Of a DNA stretch of 13,425 bases, positions 7,202 through 13,425 are shown in pieces (within the stretch, counting starts at the first letter, position 1; every line of letters begins with the position of its first letter). Position numbers and translations under genes: made by a program. Under the pieces are notes generated by a model that made no database searches, was not told the origin of the DNA, and saw nothing but the letters and a program-made list of their open reading frames with translations. Origin of the DNA: JAHCHG01 sp038246645 (GTDB taxonomy: Bacteria; Acidobacteriota; Blastocatellia; Pyrinomonadales; Pyrinomonadaceae); the NCBI GenBank assembly GCA_038246645.1, contig JBBRVS010000157.1:1-13425 (forward strand), written 5' to 3'.

Positions 7202-8743
7202 ATGCAAATGACAAATGACAACGGGCAAAGATCAAAACCGATTCTGGAGATGGTTTCCATTACGAAGGAATTTCCCGGTGTAAAAGCTCTGGACGGTGTT
7301 ACATTCGATCTTTTTGAAGGCGAATTTCACGCACTTGTCGGCGAAAACGGCGCGGGAAAATCCACTTTAATGAAAACCCTGAGCGGCGTTTATCCATTCG
7401 GTGAATATGGTGGCGACATTAAGATAAACGGCGAAACACACCAGTTTCGGACGATCCGCGAAGCCGAAGATGCCGGAATTGCCATTATTTTTCAGGAACT
7501 TTCACTCGTTAAAGAATTAACCGTCGGCGAAAACATCTTTTTGGGAAAAGAACCTTCGAGCTTCGGCATAATTAATTGGTCGGAACTTTATCAACGGGCG
7601 ACAAAACTTCTGAAAGATTTGAATCTGCCGATTGATCCGCGAACTCCGGTCGGAAATCTCGGCATCGGTCAACAGCAATTAGTCGAAATTGCCAAGGCTT
7701 TATCGCAGGACGCAAAAATTCTCGTTCTGGACGAACCGACCGCTGCTTTGACCGAATCGGAAGTTGAAACGCTTTTCGATATTTTGCGCGACCTGAAAAA
7801 ACGCGGGGTCGGAATGATCTATATTTCGCACAAGCTCGACGAAGTTTTTGCAATGAGCGACCGCATCACGGTTTTGCGCGACGGGAAAACGGTCGGCACA
7901 CAAAGCACGCTGGCGCTCGATAAAAACAAAGTCATCGCCTTAATGGTCGGGCGTGAGGTCGGCGAAATATTTCCCGAATCAACGCACGATTTCGGCGAAA
8001 TTGCGTTAGAAGTTAAAAATATAAATGCTTTTGACCCGGACGTTGCGGACAAAAAACTGGTTGACGATGTTTCATTTTATGTCAGACGCGGCGAAGTTTT
8101 GGGGATTTCCGGCTTGATGGGCGCAGGACGAAGCGAACTTTTAATGTCAATTTTCGGCGCGTGGAACGGCAATTCTTCCGGCGAAGTTTTTGTTGAAGGA
8201 CAAAAAGTTTCGATAAATAAACCGGCGGACGCGATCAAAAACGGCTTCGGGTTCGTGACCGAAGACCGCAAACGATTCGGTTTGATTTTAGAACAAACAA
8301 TTCGTAATAATATGACGCTTGCCGGTTTAAAAAAAATCAGCGGCGCATTTTTAACCCATCTTTCACGCGAAACTGTCGCGGTAAAAGGTTCGATGCAATC
8401 CTTGCGCGTCAAGGCAAATTCGCCGATAACCGTTGCCGGAACTCTTTCAGGCGGAAATCAGCAAAAAGTGGTTTTGGGAAAATGGCTGTTAACAAACCCT
8501 AAGGTTTTATTCTTAGACGAACCGACGCGCGGAATTGATGTCGGCGCAAAACAGGAAATTTACGCAGAAATTCACAAACTTGCCAAAGAAGGTCTGGCAA
8601 TCGTTATGGCTTCATCGGAACTGCCCGAAGTTTTGGGTTTGTCCGACCGCATCATCGTTTTGCACGAAGGAAAATTAACCGGCGAATTTACAAAATCGGA
8701 AGCCACGCCCGAAAAGGTGATGGCGGCGGCAACCGGCAATTAA
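7202..8743 (+). CDS. xylG: Sugar ABC transporter ATP-binding protein, XylG-like (two ATPase domains)
   Basis: The protein has 513 residues, the normal length for CUT2-family ATPases with two fused nucleotide-binding domains. Domain 1 has Walker A GENGAGKST (47-55), Q-loop FQEL, signature G156-QQQ and Walker B LVLD177E178 followed by ISHK. Domain 2 has the degenerate Walker A GLMGAGRSE, signature LSGGNQQ (415-421) and Walker B LFLD439E440 followed by PTRGID. GVYPFGEYGG after Walker A and the overall pattern match XylG best. It energises sugar import with XylH and XylF. The start is uncertain: codons 2-11 coincide with a 7-base repeat and no Shine-Dalgarno precedes ATG 7202 or the ATG at 7208. 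The ATG at codon 17 is disfavoured because homologues begin before the conserved ILEM segment. The gene follows xylF by 128 bases and precedes xylH by 49. Confidence 0.92.
   Translation: MQMTNDNGQRSKPILEMVSITKEFPGVKALDGVTFDLFEGEFHALVGENGAGKSTLMKTLSGVYPFGEYGGDIKINGETHQFRTIREAEDAGIAIIFQELSLVKELTVGENIFLGKEPSSFGIINWSELYQRATKLLKDLNLPIDPRTPVGNLGIGQQQLVEIAKALSQDAKILVLDEPTAALTESEVETLFDILRDLKKRGVGMIYISHKLDEVFAMSDRITVLRDGKTVGTQSTLALDKNKVIALMVGREVGEIFPESTHDFGEIALEVKNINAFDPDVADKKLVDDVSFYVRRGEVLGISGLMGAGRSELLMSIFGAWNGNSSGEVFVEGQKVSINKPADAIKNGFGFVTEDRKRFGLILEQTIRNNMTLAGLKKISGAFLTHLSRETVAVKGSMQSLRVKANSPITVAGTLSGGNQQKVVLGKWLLTNPKVLFLDEPTRGIDVGAKQEIYAEIHKLAKEGLAIVMASSELPEVLGLSDRIIVLHEGKLTGEFTKSEATPEKVMAAATGN
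7205..7232 (+). repeat. Heptanucleotide repeat inside the first codons of xylG
   Basis: The units are CAAATGA, CAAATGA, CAACGGG and CAAAGAT, two perfect and two degenerate 7-mers beginning at codon 2. They encode the non-conserved residues QMTNDNGQR. The composition is that of low-complexity intergenic repeat, not of the ATPase that follows from residue 13. Confidence 0.6.
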
Positions 8744-8745
8744 AT

Positions 8746-8780
8746 AAAGAAGAAAAAAGTAAAAAGAAAAAAGGTAAATC
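8746..8780 (+). repeat. Heptanucleotide A-rich repeat between xylG and xylH
   Basis: The units AAAGAAG, AAAAAAG, TAAAAAG, AAAAAAG and GTAAATC place a G every 7 bases (8752, 8759, 8766, 8773). The tract begins right after the xylG stop (8741-8743) and ends just before the xylH Shine-Dalgarno, AAGAGGA at 8783-8789 with 3 bases to the ATG at 8793. A purine-rich unstructured tract there would keep the xylH ribosome site open. Confidence 0.65.
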
Positions 8781-8792
8781 TGAAGAGGAAAA

Positions 8793-9947
8793 ATGACAGA
8801 CGAAGCAAAAACTGAAAAGGGCTTTAAACTGCCAACATCGGCACTGCGCGCATATACAATGATCGCTGCGCTGGCGGTAATCTGGCTTTACTTTCATTGG
8901 GCGACGGGTTCGACATTTCTGAGTTACAGAAATTTATCGAATCTTTCGCTGCAAACATCGGTTACGGGAATTTTAGCCGTCGGAATGCTGATGGTCATTG
9001 TTTCCGGCAATATTGATCTATCGGTCGGTTCCCTGCTCGGTTTGGCTGGCGGAGTCGCGGCGATCTTTCTAACGAGTTGGGGTTACAGTTTGCCTGTAGC
9101 GATACTTGCGGCAATTGCTATCGGCGTGGCGGTCGGCGCATTTCAAGGAGCTTTAACGGCATATTTAAGAATTCCGGCTTTTATCGTAACGCTCGGCGGA
9201 CTGCTCGCGTGGCGCGGCGCAATCAAGGGCATCAGCGAATCGGAAACGATTCCGATTGCCGATCCCGCATTTAAGGCAATCGGACAGGGTTATATTCATC
9301 CGAGCATCGGCTGGATTTTGGCGGCATTGGCGATTGCCGCTGTTATTTGGCTGGCATTTTCGCGCGCCCGCGCTCAGGAAACTTACGGTCTCGGCAAAGC
9401 AAATTACGGCGGCGAAATGCTCAAAGTAATTCCGCAAGTGATTGCCGTTATTGCGTTTATTTTTGTAATGAATTCTTACGCCGGAATTCCGATACCGGTT
9501 TTAATTCTGATCGCGGTCGCACTTCTCGGCGCATTTATTACAAATTCCACAACCTTCGGACGCTATCTTTACGCCATCGGCGGAAATGCCGATGCTGCCA
9601 GACTTTCCGGGATTAACAACAAACTCGTCATTCTCAAGGTTTTCGCATTTTTGGGCGCATTAACCGGAATCGCGGCTTTGATCTTCACGGCAAGAGTCGG
9701 AAGTGCCGCGCCCGATGCCGGAACTTTGAAGGAACTCGACGCTATCGCCGCCTGCGTCATCGGCGGAACGAGTTTGATGGGCGGTCGCGGAACGGTTTTC
9801 GGCGCGTGTCTCGGCGCTCTTATTATGTCGAGCCTCGATAACGGAATGTCGCTTTTAAACGTACGGGATTTTATGCAGGAACTAATAAAAGGCGCGATTC
9901 TCGTCGCCGCCGTCGGTCTCGATATGATCGGCAAAAAACAAGGCTAA
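8793..9947 (+). CDS. xylH: Sugar ABC transporter permease, XylH-like
   Basis: The protein has 384 residues and is strongly hydrophobic with about ten membrane segments, the first near residues 20-42 after a short charged cytoplasmic N-terminus. Family marks are GNIDLSVGS in the first third, a central loop that includes SRARAQETYGLGKANYGGEM (E. coli XylH has a similar insertion), TFGRYLYAIGGNADAARLSGIN, and GGTSLMGGRGTVFGA near the end. It forms the inner-membrane channel with XylG. The start is well set by the AAGAGGA ribosome site. It is the last gene of the operon, ending 12 bases before a double hairpin and terminator. No kinase, isomerase or regulator follows. Confidence 0.9.
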   Translation: MTDEAKTEKGFKLPTSALRAYTMIAALAVIWLYFHWATGSTFLSYRNLSNLSLQTSVTGILAVGMLMVIVSGNIDLSVGSLLGLAGGVAAIFLTSWGYSLPVAILAAIAIGVAVGAFQGALTAYLRIPAFIVTLGGLLAWRGAIKGISESETIPIADPAFKAIGQGYIHPSIGWILAALAIAAVIWLAFSRARAQETYGLGKANYGGEMLKVIPQVIAVIAFIFVMNSYAGIPIPVLILIAVALLGAFITNSTTFGRYLYAIGGNADAARLSGINNKLVILKVFAFLGALTGIAALIFTARVGSAAPDAGTLKELDAIAACVIGGTSLMGGRGTVFGACLGALIMSSLDNGMSLLNVRDFMQELIKGAILVAAVGLDMIGKKQG

Positions 9948-9958
9948 AAGGTAACGCC

Positions 9959-9991
9959 AGCGTCTCGCTCGCTGTCCTGAGTGCGTCTCGC
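9959..9991 (+). repeat. Direct repeat GCGTCTCGC forming two successive hairpin loops
   Basis: GCGTCTCGC occurs at 9960-9968 and again at 9983-9991. Each copy is the tip of a hairpin with loop TCT: AGCG/CGCT at 9959-9969 and the 11-bp terminator stem at 9975-9999. The pair looks like a small modular palindromic element rather than a single terminator. Confidence 0.5.
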
Positions 9992-10008
9992 ACTCAGGAT
10001 TTTTTTTT
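9975..10008 (+). terminator. Rho-independent terminator of the xylFGH-like operon
   Basis: A perfect 11-bp GC-rich stem (9975-9985 with 9989-9999) with loop TCT is followed at once by nine T's (10000-10008). The T-run overlaps the stop codon (10009-10007) of the convergent cyanophycinase-like gene. There is no T-run in the opposite direction, so it serves mainly the + strand. Confidence 0.9.
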
Positions 10009-10807
10009 ACTTTAAAACGATTTTCCGTTTCTTCAAATCAAACTTTTCGCCGTTTTTGAGATAAAACATATTCATCGGATTAACGGATTTTCGTGCATCG
10101 AAAATCATCACGCCGCTGTTTCCGATCACTTCCGCAAAACGATTGTCGCGCACGGCAAACGCCGTGTCTTCATCAATTCCGATGCCGAGCAGTTTCGGAT
10201 TTTTGATAATCAAACCGATCAGGCGATTTTGCCGTTGACGCTTAATAAAATGCTGGTCAACGATCACTTCGGGAAGAAACCCGAGTCCGTTTTTAGTTTC
10301 GACCTTCGCGCCGTCAATCACCGTAAAATCGCCTTCGCCGGTAATCATCAGCGGCGACATAATTGCCGCGCCCGCACTCGTTCCGGCAAAAACAGTTCCG
10401 CTTTTGTATTTTTCCTGCAAGGCTTTGAGCAAGGTTTCATCCTGCAAAATTTCCATCACGCGGTTTTGGTCGCCGCCCGTGAAAAACACGCCGTTTGCTT
10501 CTTTTAATTGCTGCAAAAATCTTACTTTCGCCGCTTCATCAAGCGGTCGAATCGGCGCATTAACCAATTCTATTTTCGACACTTTTTCAAAATCCGCTTT
10601 GAACGCCTCAAAACTCTCAACCGGAACGCCGCTTGCCCAAGTTATCACGAGAATTTTCGATTTTTCATCGCCCGTCCATTCCGCTAATCTCGTTAAAACA
10701 TCACTCGTCCGTTCGCCGCCGCCGATCATAATCAGACGTTCCTGTCCGAAAACAAAGACGCTGAAATTTATGATTAAAATGATTGTTAAAAAGAATTTTT
10801 TGAGCAT
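10007..10807 (-). CDS. Secreted cyanophycinase-like peptidase (family S51)
   Basis: The protein has 266 residues. Residues 1-21 are a signal peptide (LKKFF, a hydrophobic core, VFG|Q), so the enzyme acts outside the cytoplasm. The mature part shows the S51 pattern: LIMIGGGERTSDVL, VFFTGGDQNRVMEIL, the nucleophile elbow GTS144AGAAIMS, then VDQHFIKRQRQNRL with the conserved histidine, and GIGIDEDTAF. Cyanophycinases cleave beta-Asp-Arg dipeptides from cyanophycin, and exported forms exist for scavenging. Family members with other beta-aspartyl or dipeptide substrates are also known, so the substrate is uncertain. The start is set by the signal peptide; the region before it is AT-rich without a Shine-Dalgarno. 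It lies 146 bases downstream of the GH15 gene on the same strand, with a structured element between them. Confidence 0.8.
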   Translation of the reverse strand: MLKKFFLTIILIINFSVFVFGQERLIMIGGGERTSDVLTRLAEWTGDEKSKILVITWASGVPVESFEAFKADFEKVSKIELVNAPIRPLDEAAKVRFLQQLKEANGVFFTGGDQNRVMEILQDETLLKALQEKYKSGTVFAGTSAGAAIMSPLMITGEGDFTVIDGAKVETKNGLGFLPEVIVDQHFIKRQRQNRLIGLIIKNPKLLGIGIDEDTAFAVRDNRFAEVIGNSGVMIFDARKSVNPMNMFYLKNGEKFDLKKRKIVLK

Positions 10808-10830
10808 TATTATATATTTAATTTAAAAAC

Positions 10831-10912
10831 GCGCTCGGAGTCCACGCTTTAGCGTGCTTTTCCGCCCGCGAAACGCGGCGGTTTTGCCGCCTCACGGCGT
10901 GACTCCAAACGC
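10831..10912. repeat. Large imperfect palindromic intergenic element
   Basis: The outer arms 10831-10842 and 10901-10912 pair with two mismatches (core GGAGTC/GACTCC). ACGC (10844-10847) continues the stem against GCGT (10897-10900) after one bulged C. Inside are CACGC-TTTA-GCGTG (10843-10856), a bulged 8-bp stem CCGC/CGCG with loop AAA (10862-10881), and GGCGG-TTTTG-CCGCC (10877-10891); some of these are mutually exclusive. The element is much more GC-rich than its AT-rich flanks. It sits between two minus-strand genes, where it could end or process the GH15 transcript. It also resembles a dispersed REP-type unit. No target duplication is evident. Confidence 0.6.
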
Positions 10913-10937
10913 TTTCTATGTTTTCTATGTTTCTATG
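10913..10937. repeat. Short tandem repeat TTTCTATG x3
   Basis: Three copies of TTTCTATG occur in a row with an extra T before the second (period 8-9). The tract abuts the palindromic element and lies 16 bases past the stop of the GH15 gene. It is non-coding low-complexity sequence. Confidence 0.55.
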
Positions 10938-10953
10938 TGTTTAATTATTTCCT

Positions 10954-13425
10954 TTATTTCCAAATCGCCATAAACGCATCCGCCAAACGATCGCGCCACG
11001 CCGTCCAATTATGTCCGACTTCGGCTTCGTTATAGATTACGTCAAAACCTTTATCTTTCAAGATTTTCACGACTTTCCGCGAATCTTCAACGCCTTCGAG
11101 CGTGCCGTCGTCAATATAAAATGAAAATTTATTTTTCGCCGCATCGAGTTTTTCCAATTCTTTAACGACTCTTTCATTATCAACCCAAAACGAACTCGAT
11201 TGTCCGCCGACGCGCCCGAAAATTTCGGGATATTTTAATGCCGTGTGAAAACTCGTAATGCCGCCCAAACTCGCACCCATTATCGCCCGTCCGTCGCGCG
11301 ATTTTACAGTTTTATATTTAGCGTCAATTGCGGGAACGACTTCTTCGGCGACAAATTTCGCATATTCGTCATTTGCCCGATATTCTTTCATACGGTCTTT
11401 GTAATCAATAAAAACCATTATTAAAGGTTTGATCTTTCCGGCTTTGACGAGATTTTGATGAATCTGAATTGCCTTTGCGCGATTGATGTAATCGCTGCCG
11501 TCTTGAAAATAAAGAACCGGAAACCGTGAAGTTTTATCAGGCAGATCGTAGGAATTCGGCAGATGAACTTTTATCATGCGTTTGCCGAATTGTTTTGAAT
11601 TCACCTCGATTTCCTGCACGACAGGCGGAACCGAAACATCAATGATTTCATTGGGATTAGTCGGTTCGACATTTATTTTGTCATCTTTATCCCACTCTGT
11701 CGGCTGATAATCCGGCATCGTAAAAAACGAATTTTCGCCGCCGACACCGTTATCAACTTTGTTCGGATTTGCGGGATCGGTGATCCATTTGCCGTCAACG
11801 ATGAGTTTGTATTCGATCCGAGCCGTGTTCGGAAACTTCAAGCCTATGTATTTTTTACCTTCTTTTCGGCTTGAAAGTTTTAGACCGCAAGTCTTCCAAC
11901 CCGTAAAATCTCCGGCAATTTCGACATCATTCGCCGAACCGAAATAAGCGAACCGCATAACAGAAGAATCTGATTTTTTTCCCTGCCAAATCACCGGATA
12001 ATTTGACTCATCAAATGAAGTTGTCGAAAGAATAAATCCGTCTTTATAAACAAATGACAAAGCTTTATTACACTCGTCAACTTTTTCTACCGTTTCCTGA
12101 CTACTGACTTCCGACTTCTTACCCAACACATAGCGATCATAAACGACATCGGGCGTGTCGAGATTTTTGCCTTCCTGCAAATTGACGGCGAGGCGGATGA
12201 ATTGCGCCATTGACCACGCAAGCGGAGTTGCCGAGCCGGTGCCTTCGCCGAATTTGAGTTCGGGAACGAATTGTTTGTCGGCATTTTTCGGCACGTCTCG
12301 CTTATCCCAGATTTGTTCGGGAATCATTAAACCGTCGTTGGCGAATTTCTGCATTGATTCAAGTCTTTGTTTTGCCGAATCACGAAAACTTTCAGCAAAT
12401 TTTCTTTCTTTATCAAAGTTAAGTCCGGGACTTGTTCCAGAAATTCGATAAATTTTCTGATTAATTTTATTATGCTCCGTATTCGACAAAGCCAATTCAT
12501 ATTGCCCGCGTTCACCGCTTAATAACGCCCAAAGTCTTCCCTTTCCGGTGTATTTTCCGTCCCAATTCCAACGCCTTCCGTCGTCCATTTCCCCATAGCC
12601 GTCGTGATTGTAGCGATAAAAACCGTCGCCGTTCGGCGTTTTGACGCGGATTATTTCGTCAATTACTTTGACCGAATTTTGAATGATCGGATCGTCGGGC
12701 GATTTGATTCCCAGACGCACTAATTCTAAAAATCCCGCATCAACGATTTCCCTTTCATCAAAAACGCCCGCGCCGTTATTTAATTCAATTTTTTCGCCCG
12801 CATCGGGTTTTCCGTTCTGCGTGATGCGGACGTAATACGGCTGTTTTGAATGTTTTCCGGTCGTTGTCACCGTCCATTTTTCAACATTTGCCGCCCATTC
12901 GTCGGCGGTTTTCAGATAAAGTTTTGCCGATTCCGGGTCGTTATTCGCTTTGGCAATTTCCGCCGCGCAGACGAGTCCGGCGATTTCCGCCGCGATGGTC
13001 GAAGGCGAATAGCCCGCTTCTTCTTCCCAACGTTCCTGCGGCGTTGCCGGACCGTTTTTGACAATAAAATCCGCCGCGCGTTTAACGTGATTTTCCCACG
13101 TCGCTTTGTCAAAACGCTTTAACTGCCAAGCCATTATCAGCGGATACGCGACTTCGTCCATTTGCAGCGAACCCCAGAAAGGTTTGCCGTCCAAGTAAGA
13201 GTTTTGCGGAAAACTGCCGTCCGGTTTTTGCTGAACTTTAAAGAGAAAATCGAGCGCACGTTCCGCCGCCGCTTTATCGCCGAGAGCCAGATAAGCCGTA
13301 AAAACCTGATACAGATCGCGCGACCAGACGAGATGATAACCGCCGATATTATTCTCGTTCGCATTATCGCCGCCGCCCCACGGAACGCTCAAGGAAGCAA
13401 TATTCGCCCCGCGCACCGTTTTATC
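10954..13425 (-). CDS. GH15 glucoamylase - CBM48-like - CE1-type esterase fusion, N-terminus outside window
   Basis: The frame is open to the right edge (D-K-T before the GTG at 13416), so the first part is missing and 823 residues remain. About 13425-12120 is the GH15 (alpha/alpha)6 domain: RGANIASLSVPWGG, GGYHLVWSRDL, LQMDE (catalytic-acid glutamate codon 13155-13153) and GEGTGSATPLAWSMAQF (candidate base glutamate codon 12246-12244). It is closest in pattern to bacterial glucoamylase and glucodextranase. A linker holds a 7-base repeat. About 11985-11700 is a CBM48/AMPK-type module (VEIAGDFTGW, YKLIVDGKW, DPANPNKVDNG). About 11640-10954 is a putative esterase domain with GASLGG (Ser codon 11271-11269), DDGTLEGVEDSR and GHNWTAW supplying the likely triad. 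Release of glucose from alpha-glucan plus removal of an ester group is the inferred role. Export is expected, but the signal peptide cannot be seen. Confidence 0.88.
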   Translation of the reverse strand, partial: DKTVRGANIASLSVPWGGGDNANENNIGGYHLVWSRDLYQVFTAYLALGDKAAAERALDFLFKVQQKPDGSFPQNSYLDGKPFWGSLQMDEVAYPLIMAWQLKRFDKATWENHVKRAADFIVKNGPATPQERWEEEAGYSPSTIAAEIAGLVCAAEIAKANNDPESAKLYLKTADEWAANVEKWTVTTTGKHSKQPYYVRITQNGKPDAGEKIELNNGAGVFDEREIVDAGFLELVRLGIKSPDDPIIQNSVKVIDEIIRVKTPNGDGFYRYNHDGYGEMDDGRRWNWDGKYTGKGRLWALLSGERGQYELALSNTEHNKINQKIYRISGTSPGLNFDKERKFAESFRDSAKQRLESMQKFANDGLMIPEQIWDKRDVPKNADKQFVPELKFGEGTGSATPLAWSMAQFIRLAVNLQEGKNLDTPDVVYDRYVLGKKSEVSSQETVEKVDECNKALSFVYKDGFILSTTSFDESNYPVIWQGKKSDSSVMRFAYFGSANDVEIAGDFTGWKTCGLKLSSRKEGKKYIGLKFPNTARIEYKLIVDGKWITDPANPNKVDNGVGGENSFFTMPDYQPTEWDKDDKINVEPTNPNEIIDVSVPPVVQEIEVNSKQFGKRMIKVHLPNSYDLPDKTSRFPVLYFQDGSDYINRAKAIQIHQNLVKAGKIKPLIMVFIDYKDRMKEYRANDEYAKFVAEEVVPAIDAKYKTVKSRDGRAIMGASLGGITSFHTALKYPEIFGRVGGQSSSFWVDNERVVKELEKLDAAKNKFSFYIDDGTLEGVEDSRKVVKILKDKGFDVIYNEAEVGHNWTAWRDRLADAFMAIWK
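12097..12117 (-). repeat. Heptanucleotide repeat in the GH15-CBM48 linker
   Basis: Read on the + strand the units are CTGACTA, CTGACTT and CCGACTT, three 7-mers making 21 bases or exactly seven codons, so the frame is kept. They encode part of the polar linker KKSEVSSQE between the glucoamylase domain and the CBM48-like module. Confidence 0.6.

Noticed and set aside
7075..8780. CRISPR-like array from the short repeats
   Set aside because: The units are 7 bases, directly tandem, without spacers or cas genes.
10809..10814. Perfect TATAAT on the minus strand one base before the cyanophycinase-like ATG
   Set aside because: Transcription would start inside codons 2-3, there is no -35 match 17 bases upstream, and the signal peptide requires the upstream ATG; likely an effect of the AT-rich leader.
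10404..10826. 140-residue plus-strand open frame opposite the cyanophycinase-like gene
   Set aside because: It only mirrors the S51 gene, whose signal peptide and catalytic motifs are on the other strand.
13414..13416. GTG as start of the GH15 gene
   Set aside because: The frame continues to the window edge with D-K-T directly before a conserved GH15 segment; the valine is internal.

Overview
The window looks like a chromosomal carbohydrate-use region of a diderm bacterium. The most likely source is an Acidobacteriota member, possibly a low-GC Blastocatellia/Pyrinomonadaceae-type genome. This is inferred from an Oar-like TonB-dependent receptor tail, a long secreted TPR protein, leaders that mostly lack Shine-Dalgarno sequences, and AT-leaning junctions. 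No marker gene fixes the taxonomy. No phage, transposase, CRISPR, tRNA or rRNA signal was found.

Layout, left to right. (1) 1-984 (+) is the C-terminal barrel of a TonB-dependent receptor, cut by the left edge. (2) 999-1033 is a perfect bidirectional terminator. (3) 1039-2385 (-) is a secreted protein made of twelve exact 34-residue TPRs, probably with a nearly leaderless mRNA. (4) 2433-5939 (+), divergent from it, is an 1168-residue secreted GH3 beta-glucosidase fused to a GH144-like (PF10091) endo-beta-1,2-glucanase domain. (5) 5991-9947 (+) is a complete CUT2-type sugar ABC transporter closely resembling XylF-XylG-XylH, with its own sigma-70-like promoter in the tail of the glucanase gene. 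(6) 9959-10008 is a double hairpin ending in a strong terminator. (7) 10007-10807 (-) is a secreted cyanophycinase-like S51 peptidase. (8) 10831-10937 is an intergenic palindromic element plus short repeats. (9) 10954-13425 (-) is a three-part enzyme, GH15 glucoamylase - CBM48-like module - CE1-type esterase, cut by the right edge.

Working model (inference): the GH3-GH144 protein carries an endo-acting and an exo-acting activity on one exported chain. It could turn beta-1,2-glucan into glucose outside the cytoplasm, and the adjacent XylFGH importer would take up the monosaccharide. The GH15-CBM48-esterase would handle alpha-glucan or an esterified glucan. No xylose isomerase/kinase or sugar-responsive regulator is present, so both the xylose label and the co-regulation are unproven.

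Beyond the genes, the window carries several short tandem repeats with a 7-base period: in the xylF-xylG spacer, in the first codons of xylG, in the xylG-xylH spacer, and inside the GH15-to-CBM48 linker. Placed at gene and domain junctions, they resemble the heptameric short tandem repeats known from cyanobacteria and are the least expected structure here.
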